Positions 19,149 through 27,913 of a stretch of DNA of 53,239 nucleotides are shown in pieces. Below the pieces are notes generated by a model. It searched no databases, was not told where the DNA came from, and saw nothing but the letters and a program-made list of their open reading frames with translations. How positions within the stretch are numbered: the first letter of the stretch is position 1; each line of letters starts with the position of its first letter. Source of the DNA: Henriciella sp. (lineage in GTDB: Bacteria > Pseudomonadota > Alphaproteobacteria > Caulobacterales > Hyphomonadaceae); NCBI GenBank assembly GCA_030066975.1, contig JASJAO010000018.1:1-53239 (forward strand), written 5' to 3'. The translations under genes were made by a program, and so were the position numbers.

Positions 19149-19700
19149 ATGAAATACTCGGTCCTTTCACTCGCCTTCTTGATCACCCCGGCAGCCTTTG
19201 CTGCGGACGAGAAAGTCGCCTGGTACGCAGATCCGACCACCGCGACGGCGATGCTGGCGCTGATCGTGTTTCTCGGCATCGTCGCTTATGTCGGCGGCTT
19301 CAAATTCGTCTTTTCCAAACTGGATGAGCGCGCTGAGAACATTCAAACGCAAATTGACGAAGCTAAAGCGCTTCGCGAAGAAGCTTCAAAACTCATGGCG
19401 GATGCCGAGCGTCGCGCCAAAGAAGCCGACCAGGCCGCAGAAGAGATCGTCAAGCGGGCCAAAATCGACGCCGACAATATGATGAAACAAGCCAAGGCCG
19501 ATCTCGAAGTGAAAGTTGCTCGCCGGGAAGCCCAGGCCGAACAGCGAATCGCCCGCGCTGAGGCGGATGCCGCAAATGCCGTGCGCAAAGCCGCTGCGGA
19601 TGCGGCCACGAAAGCCGCGAAAGAGATCCTGTCCGGCACGGGCCAGACAGACGATCTGTTCGACAAAGCGCTGTCAGAGATTGATGGTCGTTTGAACTAG
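19149..19700 (+). CDS. atpF: ATP synthase F0 subunit b
   Basis: A 183-residue stator subunit. It has an N-terminal hydrophobic leader (YSVLSLAFLITPAAFA), then a single transmembrane helix (TAMLALIVFLGIVAYVGGF). A long Ala/Lys/Glu coiled coil follows and runs to the C-terminus. The start ATG is 4 bases after the b' stop. It is the last gene of the F0 operon; F1 genes (delta, alpha, gamma, beta, epsilon) are not nearby, as is usual in this class. Confidence 0.94.
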   Translation: MKYSVLSLAFLITPAAFAADEKVAWYADPTTATAMLALIVFLGIVAYVGGFKFVFSKLDERAENIQTQIDEAKALREEASKLMADAERRAKEADQAAEEIVKRAKIDADNMMKQAKADLEVKVARREAQAEQRIARAEADAANAVRKAAADAATKAAKEILSGTGQTDDLFDKALSEIDGRLN

Positions 19701-19780
19701 CTTCTCCTAAATGTGGGGAAAACTAGGTGCGGACGCTCGCCGCTCTGCGTTCGAAAATCAAACGGAATGATCTGGTCAAA

Positions 19781-19808
19781 CCTGCCCCCCAACACGGGCA
19801 GGTTTTTT
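19781..19808 (+). terminator. Rho-independent terminator of the F0 operon
   Basis: CCTGCCC (19781-19787) pairs with GGGCAGG (19796-19802) over an 8-base loop, followed immediately by TTTTTT. It overlaps the stop region of the convergent minus-strand gene at 19807. Confidence 0.92.
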
Positions 19809-20148
19809 AGTGGTGGTTCTTATCCCGTCCGAACACGGCTTTCATCAGCCAGTTTGGGGCGAACCGCTCCACCCGAGGGTGACGGTCGAGCACGCCCTCC
19901 ATCCAGCGCCGCCCCCAGACTGAATTTCGCCCCAACAAAGCCACACCAAAAATCGCAATCGGCAGGCCGATTGGCAGAAGCGGTGTGACAAAGGCGATCG
20001 GTATAGCGATCGCAATAAGTACCAGTCCGAGTAAAGCAAACGCCTGCCGAATCAGCGTGCGAAATCCGTCACTGACAGCTCGCAGGGGAACCGGAGCCGC
20101 GCGTTTAGGATCTGGCCGATTATTCAAGTGAGGTGTTCCGTCTGCCAT
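19807..20148 (-). CDS. Small two-span membrane protein, unknown function
   Basis: A 113-residue protein. A basic proline-rich N-terminus (PDPKRAAPVPLR) precedes two adjacent hydrophobic segments (ALLGLVLIAIAIPIAF and LLPIGLPIAIFGVALLG). The conserved-looking LGRNSVWGRRWMEGVLDRHP follows, then a His-rich end. The TPLLPIGLPIAIFGVALL layout resembles small PGPGW-type transmembrane proteins, but the assignment is weak. Its 3' end lies on the atp terminator. The 150-base divergent spacer to the acyltransferase contains an AGTCT/AGACT inverted repeat near 20200-20220. Confidence 0.75.
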   Translation of the reverse strand: MADGTPHLNNRPDPKRAAPVPLRAVSDGFRTLIRQAFALLGLVLIAIAIPIAFVTPLLPIGLPIAIFGVALLGRNSVWGRRWMEGVLDRHPRVERFAPNWLMKAVFGRDKNHH

Positions 20149-20298
20149 TCTGGTTGATATGGTCCTTGGGGGGCAAAGTTCCAGTGATCCTTTCGTGTAT
20201 CTTAAGTCTGGCAAGACTGTGACACTAGAGTTAAACACGCCGTATTGAGGCCGCGTGAACGCAATGTGGTATTTTTGTCGAACACAGGATGTTTGCGC

Positions 20299-21441
20299 AT
20301 GAGGTTGAGATCTGTTCAGGCCCTTCGTGCCTTCGCGGCGCTCGCGGTTCTGATGTGCCATCTCTACGCCATTGAGGGCAATCACGCTCAGGGTCCCCTG
20401 CTGATGACGGAAGTCTGGGTCAATGGCGCAAGTGGGGTCGATTTCTTCTTCGTGATTTCCGGTTTCATTATGGTTTGGGTCGCCGGAGACACAACGCAAT
20501 CGATCACAGGCGCAAGTCGCTTCCTGTTTGCGCGCGCGACCCGTATCTATCCGCTGTGGTGGTTGTTTGCCGGTCTGATGGCGATGTACTTCCTGGTGAC
20601 CTATGGCGTTCCGTGGGATGAAGCACGCGTGGCCGAGACGGGAGCCAACGGGTTCTGGCATCTGTTGAAGTCGGCCTTGCTCATCCCGCAATCGGTCCAC
20701 CCGGTTCTGGGCGTTGGATGGACTCTGATCCATGAAATGTATTTCTATGTCGCCTTCGCCCTGCTGGTCCTGCTCTGTCCGGTGCGGTATCGGCTGGCGG
20801 CGATCCTCGCCTGGGCGGTTTTGGTGATTGCCGGGGCGTTGCTGACCCGACCGGTCGGACACGCCTCCACACTCCTTGAACTCGCCGTGTTCCCTATGAC
20901 GTTGGAATTCGTGGGCGGCGCTCTGGTCGCCTATCTGATCAAAGCTGGCGTGCGAGCCTTCGCGCTCCCAATCCTGATTCTTGGCGTCGTCAGCTATGTG
21001 GCGATTTTCATCGATTTCAGCTTCATCCATGGGCAGGGACTGCTGGCGCGACTGGATAGGTCTCTACCGCACACATTCGCACTTGGATGGGGGCGAACCT
21101 TGCTCTTCGGGCTACCCGTAGCAGCGATCCTCTATGGATTGGTCGCTCTGGAGCTGAAACATGGACTGAAACGCGCCATTCCAGATTTTGCAGTTCACCT
21201 GGGGGACTGGAGCTATGCGCTCTACCTGTCCCACATTCTTGTTATCAGCGCGGTTGGCCGACTGTACTTCCCCGTATTCGGCGGCGAAGGACTGATCGAC
21301 AATGGCGTGTTCCTGGTCATCGCCGCTGGCGCGGCCATCCTGTGTTCAGGCCTGACCTATTATCTGTTCGAAAAACCACTCATCACGAGGTTTGCATCCT
21401 GGCGGGCCGGTCTGTTTCCAGCTAAGCCCGCCAGAGCCTGA
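20299..21441 (+). CDS. Acyltransferase 3 family membrane protein
   Basis: A 380-residue integral membrane acyltransferase. MRLRSVQALRAFAALAVLMCHL contains the family's catalytic-type His in the first span. GASGVDFFFVISGFIM is the diagnostic second motif, and RFLFARATRIYPLWW the third. About ten transmembrane segments follow, ending in FEKPLITRF. Members O-acetylate surface polysaccharides; the acceptor is unknown. The nearby gene order gives no pathway hint. The ATG at 20299 gives the canonical N-terminus. Confidence 0.92.
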   Translation: MRLRSVQALRAFAALAVLMCHLYAIEGNHAQGPLLMTEVWVNGASGVDFFFVISGFIMVWVAGDTTQSITGASRFLFARATRIYPLWWLFAGLMAMYFLVTYGVPWDEARVAETGANGFWHLLKSALLIPQSVHPVLGVGWTLIHEMYFYVAFALLVLLCPVRYRLAAILAWAVLVIAGALLTRPVGHASTLLELAVFPMTLEFVGGALVAYLIKAGVRAFALPILILGVVSYVAIFIDFSFIHGQGLLARLDRSLPHTFALGWGRTLLFGLPVAAILYGLVALELKHGLKRAIPDFAVHLGDWSYALYLSHILVISAVGRLYFPVFGGEGLIDNGVFLVIAAGAAILCSGLTYYLFEKPLITRFASWRAGLFPAKPARA

Positions 21442-21449
21442 GGCGAAAC

Positions 21450-23018
21450 CTACTCGGCCGCGATAGCGGCTGGCGCAGGGGGCGTCCATTTCAAGATCGG
21501 CTTGCGTGCAGCTTGCGTTTCATCAAGGCGCGAATGCGGCGCCAGATACGGCGCGCCTTTCAGGCTTTCATCGCCCTCCGCCGCGCGTTCAGCAATACCG
21601 ATCAAGGCATCGCAAAAGCGATCCAGTTCCTGCTTGCTTTCCGTTTCTGTCGGTTCAATCAGCATCGCGCCATGCACCACAAGCGGGAAATACATGGTCA
21701 TCGGATGATAGCCTTCATCGATCAGCGCTTTTGCGATGTCGATTGTCTCAATTCCATCGGCCGTGAACGCATCACTGAACAAGGCCTCGTGCATGCAATA
21801 GCCATCAAAGGCGGGCGTCATCACGTCCTTCAACCGCGCCTGAACATAGTTGGCGTTGAGGACGGCGTCTTCGGCAACCTGTTTCAGCCCGTCTGCGCCA
21901 TGGCTCAGCATATAGGCGAGCGCGCGGACAAACATGCCCATCTGACCATGGAACGCGACCATACGGCCGAAGGACTCTGCGGCCTCGCCCTCGGCCTCTT
22001 CGATCAGTCTGAATCCATCGCCTTCATTCACGACGTAAGGCACGGGCGCATAGGGCGCCAACGCTTCCGACAGCACAGTTGGGCCTGAGCCCGGCCCGCC
22101 GCCGCCATGCGGCGTGGAGAAAGTCTTGTGCAGATTGATATGCATCGCATCAACACCCAGATCGCCCGGACGCACGCGCCCGACAATCGCGTTGAAGTTC
22201 GCCCCGTCGCAATAGAAATAGCCGCCTGCGTCATGGATCAAATCCGCGATGGTGCGAATGTCTGTTTCAAACAGGCCACACGTATTGGGATTGGTCAGCA
22301 TGATGCCAGCGACGTCATGGGTGTCCTCCAGTTTGCCGCGCAAATCTTCCATATCGACGCGCCCGCGCGCATCGGCCTTGATCTCATCGACCACAAACCC
22401 GCACTGGATCGCGGTGGCCGGATTGGTGCCGTGCGCCGACGCGGGCACCAAAACCCGTTTGCGCGTGTCTGCTTCTCCGCGGGCAATCAGCGCTTCGCGG
22501 ATGGCGAGCATGCCGCACAGTTCACCATGCGCGCCTGCTTTCGGGCTCATTGCAACTGCAGGCATGCCGGTCAGCGTTGTCAGCCAGGTCGCCAGCTCAT
22601 CAATCAGCTCCAGGGCGCCCTGAACCGTGCTCTGCGGCTGCATCGGGTGAATATCGGCAAACCCTGGGATACGGGCGGCCTTTTCGTTCAGCCGAGGATT
22701 ATGCTTCATGGTGCACGAGCCGAGCGGAAACAGTCCTAGATCGATCGCATAGTTCTTCTGGCTGAGCCGCATATAGTGTCGGACAGCTTCCGGTTCCGTC
22801 AGCCCCGGCAGCCCTGTGTCGACCTTGCGAGCCACGCCGCCAAGGCGGTCCTTGCGTCCAGCGGGGGCAGGTAAGTCCACGCCGGTTTTGTCCGCTGAGC
22901 CAATCTCGAAAATCAGATCCTCACGCTGCTGAAGTCCACGTGACCCAGACCGCGTTTCCATGGCGTTTCCGCCGCCAAGAATCGGAGCCGTCGGACGGCC
23001 AATTCTCTGCATGGTCAT
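21450..23018 (-). CDS. gcvPB: Glycine dehydrogenase (decarboxylating) subunit 2
   Basis: The PLP-binding half of the glycine-cleavage P protein, which decarboxylates glycine and passes aminomethyl to GcvH. The 522 residues contain LFPLGSCTMKHNPR, GAHGELCGMLAIREA and the PLP lysine in HINLHKTFSTPHGGGGPGSG. The start ATG (23018) overlaps the gcvPA stop by one base (TAATG) and is preceded by GGAGG. It is the last gene of the gcv operon and converges on the acyltransferase. Confidence 0.97.
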   Translation of the reverse strand: MTMQRIGRPTAPILGGGNAMETRSGSRGLQQREDLIFEIGSADKTGVDLPAPAGRKDRLGGVARKVDTGLPGLTEPEAVRHYMRLSQKNYAIDLGLFPLGSCTMKHNPRLNEKAARIPGFADIHPMQPQSTVQGALELIDELATWLTTLTGMPAVAMSPKAGAHGELCGMLAIREALIARGEADTRKRVLVPASAHGTNPATAIQCGFVVDEIKADARGRVDMEDLRGKLEDTHDVAGIMLTNPNTCGLFETDIRTIADLIHDAGGYFYCDGANFNAIVGRVRPGDLGVDAMHINLHKTFSTPHGGGGPGSGPTVLSEALAPYAPVPYVVNEGDGFRLIEEAEGEAAESFGRMVAFHGQMGMFVRALAYMLSHGADGLKQVAEDAVLNANYVQARLKDVMTPAFDGYCMHEALFSDAFTADGIETIDIAKALIDEGYHPMTMYFPLVVHGAMLIEPTETESKQELDRFCDALIGIAERAAEGDESLKGAPYLAPHSRLDETQAARKPILKWTPPAPAAIAAE

Positions 23019-24361
23019 TACACCACCTCCTTCAAAGCTGCCGCATAGGCAGCGATGTCTTCTTGTGTCGTACACTCGGTTGCAGCGGCGATGATCACAT
23101 TCCCCATCCCGGCATCGGGCAGCAGGCGCGACGCGCGCACCCCACCCAGAACTCCGCGCTCTTCCAACATGGCCAGAACCGCTTCCGCATCCATCTGGGT
23201 CCGGAAAGCGAACTCATTAAAGAAGCGGGGTGTCAGGATTTCAACATCGGGAATACTGTCCAGCGCATCGGCCAGATCACAGGCGGCCTCGTGATTGAGC
23301 ACGGCCAGATCGCGCAAGCCCTTGCCCCCGAGCAGGGTCATGTGTGCTGTAAAGGCCAGTGCGCAAAGCCCACTATTCGTACAAATGTTCGACGTCGCTT
23401 TTTCACGTCGGATATGCTGCTCACGCGTCGACAGTGTCAGAACAAACCCCCGGTTGCCGTCTGCATCAACAGTCTCGCCGCACAGGCGTCCGGGCATTTG
23501 TCTGACGAGTTTCTGCGTACAAGCGAACAAGCCCACATAGGGCCCACCAAAGTTCAGGGCATTGCCGATCGACTGGCCCTCTCCGACCGCAATATCTGCG
23601 CCCATTTCTCCGGGCGGCGTCACCAGACCCAGGCTCACGGCCTCTGTAAACACGCTGACCATGAGCGCCTTTTTCTCGTGCGCGGCGTCCGCGACGGGTG
23701 TGAGATCGGTCACGGTTCCAAACACGTTCGGGCTCTGTCCGATCAGACAGGCAGTCTCGTCATCAACAAAATCAATAAGCGCCAGTTCGTCGTCGACCGC
23801 TGGCGGCAATTGCACAACCTCAATGCCCTGCGCTTCGCACAGGAGACGCGTCGCATCAGCATAGTGGGGATGCACGCCCCCGGACAGAACCACTTTCTTC
23901 CGGCGTGTCGCGCGGCAAGCCATAACGGCCGCCTCAGCGCAGGAGGTGGAGCCATCATACATGGACGCATTGGCCACATCCATGGCCGTCATCGCCGCCA
24001 CCTGGGTCTGAAACTCAAACAGCGTCTGCAGCGTGCCTTGGGCAATCTCGGGCTGATACGGCGTATAAGTGGTCAGGAACTCACTGCGCTGAATGATCAT
24101 GTCGACTGAAGCGGGCACATGATGCTTGTAAGCCCCGCAGCCGACAAAAAACGGTCCGTCCGAAGCCGTCCGGTTTTTAGCTGCAAGGCGGCCCATATGG
24201 CGCTCCACCGCAAGCTCGCCCTGATGATCCGGAAGCCCGGCAATCGTCGTCCCGAGGCGTGCAGATTGCGGGACGTCTTCATAGAAATCATCTACCGATG
24301 CCGCACCGATCGTGTTCAGCATGGCAGCGCGGTCTTCTGGGGTCAGAGGCAGATATCTCAT
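23018..24361 (-). CDS. gcvPA: Glycine dehydrogenase (decarboxylating) subunit 1
   Basis: The second half of the split P protein; it forms an alpha2-beta2 enzyme with GcvPB. The 447 residues begin [19 protein letters not shown], the family N-terminus. They include [35 protein letters not shown] and [17 protein letters not shown]. The ATG at 24361 is chosen over the in-frame GTG at 24367 because AAGGAG lies about 8 bases before it. The gene begins 3 bases after gcvH. Confidence 0.97.
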   Translation of the reverse strand: MRYLPLTPEDRAAMLNTIGAASVDDFYEDVPQSARLGTTIAGLPDHQGELAVERHMGRLAAKNRTASDGPFFVGCGAYKHHVPASVDMIIQRSEFLTTYTPYQPEIAQGTLQTLFEFQTQVAAMTAMDVANASMYDGSTSCAEAAVMACRATRRKKVVLSGGVHPHYADATRLLCEAQGIEVVQLPPAVDDELALIDFVDDETACLIGQSPNVFGTVTDLTPVADAAHEKKALMVSVFTEAVSLGLVTPPGEMGADIAVGEGQSIGNALNFGGPYVGLFACTQKLVRQMPGRLCGETVDADGNRGFVLTLSTREQHIRREKATSNICTNSGLCALAFTAHMTLLGGKGLRDLAVLNHEAACDLADALDSIPDVEILTPRFFNEFAFRTQMDAEAVLAMLEERGVLGGVRASRLLPDAGMGNVIIAAATECTTQEDIAAYAAALKEVV

Positions 24362-24363
24362 GC

Positions 24364-24735
24364 TCACAGCTCCTTGCAGTAGGCTTTGTAGGCCTCTGCA
24401 TCCATAAGGCCCGTCAACTCACATGCGCTGCTGAGCTTGAGTTTGCAGAACCAGCCCTTGCCCTCGGGGTCCTCATTCACGGTCTCCGGCGCATCTGCGA
24501 GTTCCCCATTGCCTTCGATCACATCCCCGGTGACCGGAGCATATACGTCGGAGGCCGCCTTTACGCTTTCAACCACCGCCATATCGTCACCCTTGGCGTA
24601 AGTCGCGCCGCCCTCGGGCACCTCGACAAACACCACATCGCCAAGCTGTTCAGCGGCATATTTGGTGATCCCCACCGTCCCAACATCTCCGTCGACGGCG
24701 ATCCATTCGTGATCTTCGGTATAGTATGTGCTCAT
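24364..24735 (-). CDS. gcvH: Glycine cleavage system H protein
   Basis: The 123-residue lipoyl carrier shuttling the aminomethyl group between P and T proteins. YYTEDHEWI opens the fold, [20 protein letters not shown] follows, and the lipoylated lysine is in [15 protein letters not shown]. Length and motifs are standard. It lies between gcvT and gcvPA, transcribed from the riboswitch-controlled promoter. Confidence 0.98.
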   Translation of the reverse strand: MSTYYTEDHEWIAVDGDVGTVGITKYAAEQLGDVVFVEVPEGGATYAKGDDMAVVESVKAASDVYAPVTGDVIEGNGELADAPETVNEDPEGKGWFCKLKLSSACELTGLMDAEAYKAYCKEL

Positions 24736-24771
24736 TTCAGGTCTCCGATCCTTCTGTCGCTGGGCGAACGG

Positions 24772-25929
24772 TTAGCGTTTGTAGTTTTGTGGAACAAAAG
24801 GCAGGGCGCAGACCTCTGCCGGGCGAGCCTTGCCCCGAACTATGAGGTCAATCTTCGTTCCCGGCACGGCGAGATCCGTGCGGACATAGCCCATGGCAAT
24901 CGGTCGATCGACGCTCGGCCCAAATCCGCCTGAGGTCACTTCGCCCACCTGCGTTCCGTCGTGATAGATTTCCGTCCCACCCCGGGCTGGCGCACGTTCA
25001 AGCGGCTGAATGCCCACGCGCTTTTCAGCTGGTCCATCGGTCAAGGCTCTGAGAATGCGCCCTGCGCCCGGAAAATCCCCGCGCTCTCGGCGTGACTTCT
25101 GGATGACCCATTGCAGATCCGCTTCGACCGGGTCACGTGAGGCATCCATATCATTGCCGTAAAGACAAAGCCCGGACTCAAGGCGCAAACTGTCACGCGC
25201 GCCCAACCCGATCGGCTTCACACGTGGATCAGCCAGCAACTGCCGCGCAAACGCTTCGGCCGCTTCAGCGAAAATGAGTATCTCAAACCCGTCTTCACCG
25301 GTATAGCCACACCGGCAAACGCCGCACCGGACATCATTCCAGAACATGCGCCGTGACTGCATGAACTTCATATCTTCGCACCCTGGAAAGAAGTCCTTGA
25401 GCACATCGACCGCCTTCGGCCCCTGCAGCGCCAGAAGCGCGCGATCATCGGCCCGCGTCAGACGCGTCTCATCGCCCAATCTGTCCTCAAAATAGGCCCA
25501 ATCCTGATGCTTCACCGCGCCATTAACGACAATGTAGAGCACGCCCTGCAACTCTTCGACTTCAGGCCGGGTGATGATCAGGTCGTCGAGAATCCCGCCC
25601 TCTTCGTTCAACAGAACCGTCAGACGGGACTGGCCTGGTTTCAGACCCTTGATATTGCTGGGCACGAGGCGTTCGATCAGAGCCGCGATGGCCTCATGAG
25701 CGCCGGCCTCGCCGACCCCAGTCTTCAGCGACAGGAAGCATGGCCCCATATGGCTGACATCGAACAGGCCAGCCTGCTCACGCGTCCATAAGTGCTCTGA
25801 CTTCACCCCATCAAACTGAACCGGCATGTCGTAACCGGCGAACGGCACCATTTTCGCACCCAGTTCGACATGCAAGTCTCGCAGCGGTGTCGCGCGCAAG
25901 GCGTCAGGGGGGATCGTTTCAGCCATCAT
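24772..25929 (-). CDS. gcvT: Aminomethyltransferase (glycine cleavage T protein)
   Basis: GcvT releases ammonia and gives methylenetetrahydrofolate. The 385 residues begin with TPLRDLHVELGAKMVPFAGY. The family elements seen include GLFDVSHMGP, TRADDRALLALQGPKA, GYTGEDGFEIL and GARDSLRLESGLCLYGNDMD. Two adjacent ATGs exist (25929, 25926). It is the first gene of the gcv operon; the 60-base leader between riboswitch and start carries a GGCGCC element next to the ribosome site. Confidence 0.97.
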   Translation of the reverse strand: MMAETIPPDALRATPLRDLHVELGAKMVPFAGYDMPVQFDGVKSEHLWTREQAGLFDVSHMGPCFLSLKTGVGEAGAHEAIAALIERLVPSNIKGLKPGQSRLTVLLNEEGGILDDLIITRPEVEELQGVLYIVVNGAVKHQDWAYFEDRLGDETRLTRADDRALLALQGPKAVDVLKDFFPGCEDMKFMQSRRMFWNDVRCGVCRCGYTGEDGFEILIFAEAAEAFARQLLADPRVKPIGLGARDSLRLESGLCLYGNDMDASRDPVEADLQWVIQKSRRERGDFPGAGRILRALTDGPAEKRVGIQPLERAPARGGTEIYHDGTQVGEVTSGGFGPSVDRPIAMGYVRTDLAVPGTKIDLIVRGKARPAEVCALPFVPQNYKR

Positions 25930-25984
25930 CGGCGCCTTTCAAAACAACTCATAGCCGCGCTGCCGCGAGCTAGAAGTTGCCCCC

Positions 25985-26168
25985 GCTGTCTCGGCGCCTG
26001 AGAGATTCCACCGCGAGTGTCGCGGCTTGCTCCTTCGGCGAGGCTGCCATCACAGAGGATGCGCCTCTTTCCAGCGTGTTGGCTCCGTCTCGGTCCAGGG
26101 GCCTGAGCGTTTCCGGGGCGGTTGCGCCTTCGGCGGTGAGGCCTGACCTCACACTCTCCCGAAACGGA
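25985..26168 (-). promoter_or_regulatory. Tandem glycine riboswitch
   Basis: Two consecutive glycine aptamers read on the minus strand ahead of gcvT. The first (about 26167 down to 26095) opens TTTCGGGAGAG, has CGCCGAAGGCGCAA, and closes CGCTCAGGCC. The second (about 26085 down to 25993) has GCCGAAGGAGCAA and closes AATCTCTCAGGCGCC. These are the conserved family elements, and the arrangement matches the glycine riboswitch found upstream of gcv operons. In most systems glycine binding activates expression. The on/off mechanism here is not determined by sequence alone. Confidence 0.93.
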
Positions 26169-26378
26169 GTAAATCTAATGCGACAGACCTAGTTCCGAAT
26201 CGCCCATGGGGCAAGTCGGCAAGTTGCCTGGCCTGTGGAAACGGGACGCCTGCCGCTGAATCGATCACGGCAAACCGATACACGTCACGCCCAGTCAGAA
26301 CGACGCCGCCCCCTCGGCGATCACACCGGGATTCAGCCTTTGCGGCGCCTATATCGCAAAAAAGTTTACTCTGAACGA

Positions 26379-26404
26379 TTGACAAATCATTCAGTAATTA
26401 TAGT
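26379..26404 (+). promoter_or_regulatory. Candidate sigma-70 promoter of the CC_3515-like gene
   Basis: TTGACA (26379-26384) is a consensus -35 box. TATAGT at 26399-26404 (14-base gap) or TAGTTT at 26401-26406 (16-base gap) could be the -10. It lies about 70 bases before the ATG at 26472. The divergent riboswitch transcript probably starts near 26175-26200, but no convincing promoter was found for it. Confidence 0.5.
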
Positions 26405-26471
26405 TTCTCGACAGACCAAACCACACGCGAAGTTGTGGGGTCGTAACGCAAATTCGAAAAGGTTTCCTCCC

Positions 26472-26774
26472 ATGATCCGTTCATTCATCTCCGCAGCAGT
26501 GGCCGTTGGCTTTACCGGTGTCGCATTCGCTAGCGGATCGTTCACCGCAACGCTCGAAACACCTATCACGAAAGCCGACGAAATCGTCGCAGCCAAGGCG
26601 ATTTGGACCTGCGAGGGAGACACATGTAAGGCAGACCTGTCGCGCAAGACGGCAACCGTCAGAACCTGTAAGCAGGTGGTCAAAGAAGTCGGCAAAGTTA
26701 CAGCTTTTGCCAGCGACAACAACACCCTGTCCGAAACCGATCTTGAGGCCTGTAACGCAGCCGCAAAATCGTAA
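26472..26774 (+). CDS. CC_3515-family secreted protein
   Basis: A 100-residue protein with a Sec signal peptide (MIRSFISAAVAVGFTGVAFA). The mature domain has strand ATLETPI, then IWTCEGDTCKADL and VRTCKQVVKEVGKVTAFASD. It ends with LEACNAAAK. Four cysteines, probably two disulfides, match the CC_3515 family of Caulobacterales, whose function is unknown. AAAAGG precedes the ATG; a strong terminator follows. Confidence 0.8.
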   Translation: MIRSFISAAVAVGFTGVAFASGSFTATLETPITKADEIVAAKAIWTCEGDTCKADLSRKTATVRTCKQVVKEVGKVTAFASDNNTLSETDLEACNAAAKS

Positions 26775-26801
26775 CTGATTTATTCAACTCACTCCTCCTC
26801 A

Positions 26802-26843
26802 AAGCCGCATCATTAATTGGTGCGGCTTCTTCTTTGTTTTTTT
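26802..26843 (+). terminator. Rho-independent terminator
   Basis: AAGCCGCA (26802-26809) pairs with TGCGGCTT (26821-26828) around an 11-base loop; a T-rich tail ending in seven T residues follows. It closes the CC_3515-like transcription unit. Confidence 0.88.
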
Positions 26844-26926
26844 GCCGGTCTGCCGGAATTTCGTCTTAGATGACTTGGCAAGACGTGGAACAATCCGCAT
26901 CATCCCGGAAAACTGAAGGAGCCAAG

Positions 26927-27829
26927 ATGCCAATTGAAACTGTACGCACACCTGACGACAGGTTTGCCAATCTGCCCGGCTATGCGTTTGAACCCAACTA
27001 TATCGACACGCTGCCCGGCTATGAAGGTCTCAGAGTCCATTATCTGGATGAAGGCCCCAAGGACGCGGAGATCACGTTTCTTTGCCTGCATGGTCAACCG
27101 AGTTGGTCATATCTGTACCGTAAGATGCTGCCCGTATTCGTTGCCAGCGGTGCCCGAGTGATTTGTCCCGATTGGCTTGGCTTCGGTCGCTCGGACAAGC
27201 CTGTAAATGACGACGTCTATTCTTTCCATTTCCATCGCAACATGATGCTCGCCTTGATCAAGGCGCTCGACCTGCAGCACGTCACACTGGTGTGCCAGGA
27301 CTGGGGCGGCTTGCTAGGCCTGACCATCCCAGTCGATATGCCGGAACGGTTCGACCGACTGCTTGTCATGAACACTGCAATCGCGGTGGGACAATCACCG
27401 GGTGAAGGCTTTGAGGCCTGGCGGGCCTATAATCGAACCCAACCTGATCTTGATGTCGGCGCTTTGATGCAGCGCACGACCAGTATCCTGACAGACGCAG
27501 AGGCTGACGCCTACAGCGCGCCGTTTCCGGACCAGACTTATAAAGCGGGCGTGCGCCGCTTTCCGGACATGGTGATGACCGACCCCGGCATGGAAGGCGT
27601 TGAAACCTCCAAACGTGCGGCGGCCTGGTGGACGAATGACTGGAACGGCAAGAGTTTCATGGCAATCGGCGCGCAAGACCCCGTCCTGGGGCTGACGCAT
27701 ATGAAAAATCTCAGACAGCAGATCAAAAACTGCCCCGAACCGATGATCATCGAAGACGGCGGCCATTTCGTGCAGGAATGGGGAGAGCCCATAGCAACAG
27801 CCGCTCTGGCGGCCTGGGGCGGCAAGTAA
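26927..27829 (+). CDS. dhmA: Haloalkane dehalogenase, DhlA-like (subfamily I)
   Basis: Haloalkane dehalogenases hydrolyse carbon-halogen bonds of alkyl halides. The 300 residues align from the start with DhlA (PIETVRTPDDRF, LPGYEGLRVHYLDEG, SYLYRKMLPVF). All key residues are visible: nucleophile Asp125 and halide-binding Trp126 in CQDWGG, the second halide Trp165 in the cap (GFEAWRAY), the acid Asp251 in IGAQDPVLG, and the base His280 in DGGHFVQEWG. The oxyanion loop is HGQP where DhlA has HGEP. AAGGAG precedes ATG 26927. No dehalogenase regulator or haloacid gene sits nearby, so the natural substrate is open. Confidence 0.9.
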   Translation: MPIETVRTPDDRFANLPGYAFEPNYIDTLPGYEGLRVHYLDEGPKDAEITFLCLHGQPSWSYLYRKMLPVFVASGARVICPDWLGFGRSDKPVNDDVYSFHFHRNMMLALIKALDLQHVTLVCQDWGGLLGLTIPVDMPERFDRLLVMNTAIAVGQSPGEGFEAWRAYNRTQPDLDVGALMQRTTSILTDAEADAYSAPFPDQTYKAGVRRFPDMVMTDPGMEGVETSKRAAAWWTNDWNGKSFMAIGAQDPVLGLTHMKNLRQQIKNCPEPMIIEDGGHFVQEWGEPIATAALAAWGGK

Positions 27830-27861
27830 CCGTAGTCGCCCCCTGTTTCAGCGACAAAAAA

Positions 27862-27888
27862 TGGCCCGGCGAGTTGTTCGCCGGGCCA
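27862..27888. terminator. Bidirectional terminator between dhmA and the OmpA gene
   Basis: An 11-base perfect stem, TGGCCCGGCGA (27862-27872) with TCGCCGGGCCA (27878-27888), around a 5-base loop. T-rich sequence follows on the plus side (CATTATTTTT), and on the minus side the plus-strand AAAAAA gives a T-run. It serves both convergent genes. Confidence 0.93.
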
Positions 27889-27913
27889 CATTATTTTTGG
27901 AACGATTGACGTC

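Noticed and set aside
19807..21030. Long minus-strand frame across the acyltransferase region
   Set aside because: Only the last 113 residues (from 20148) are protein-like; the remainder is antisense to the acyltransferase.
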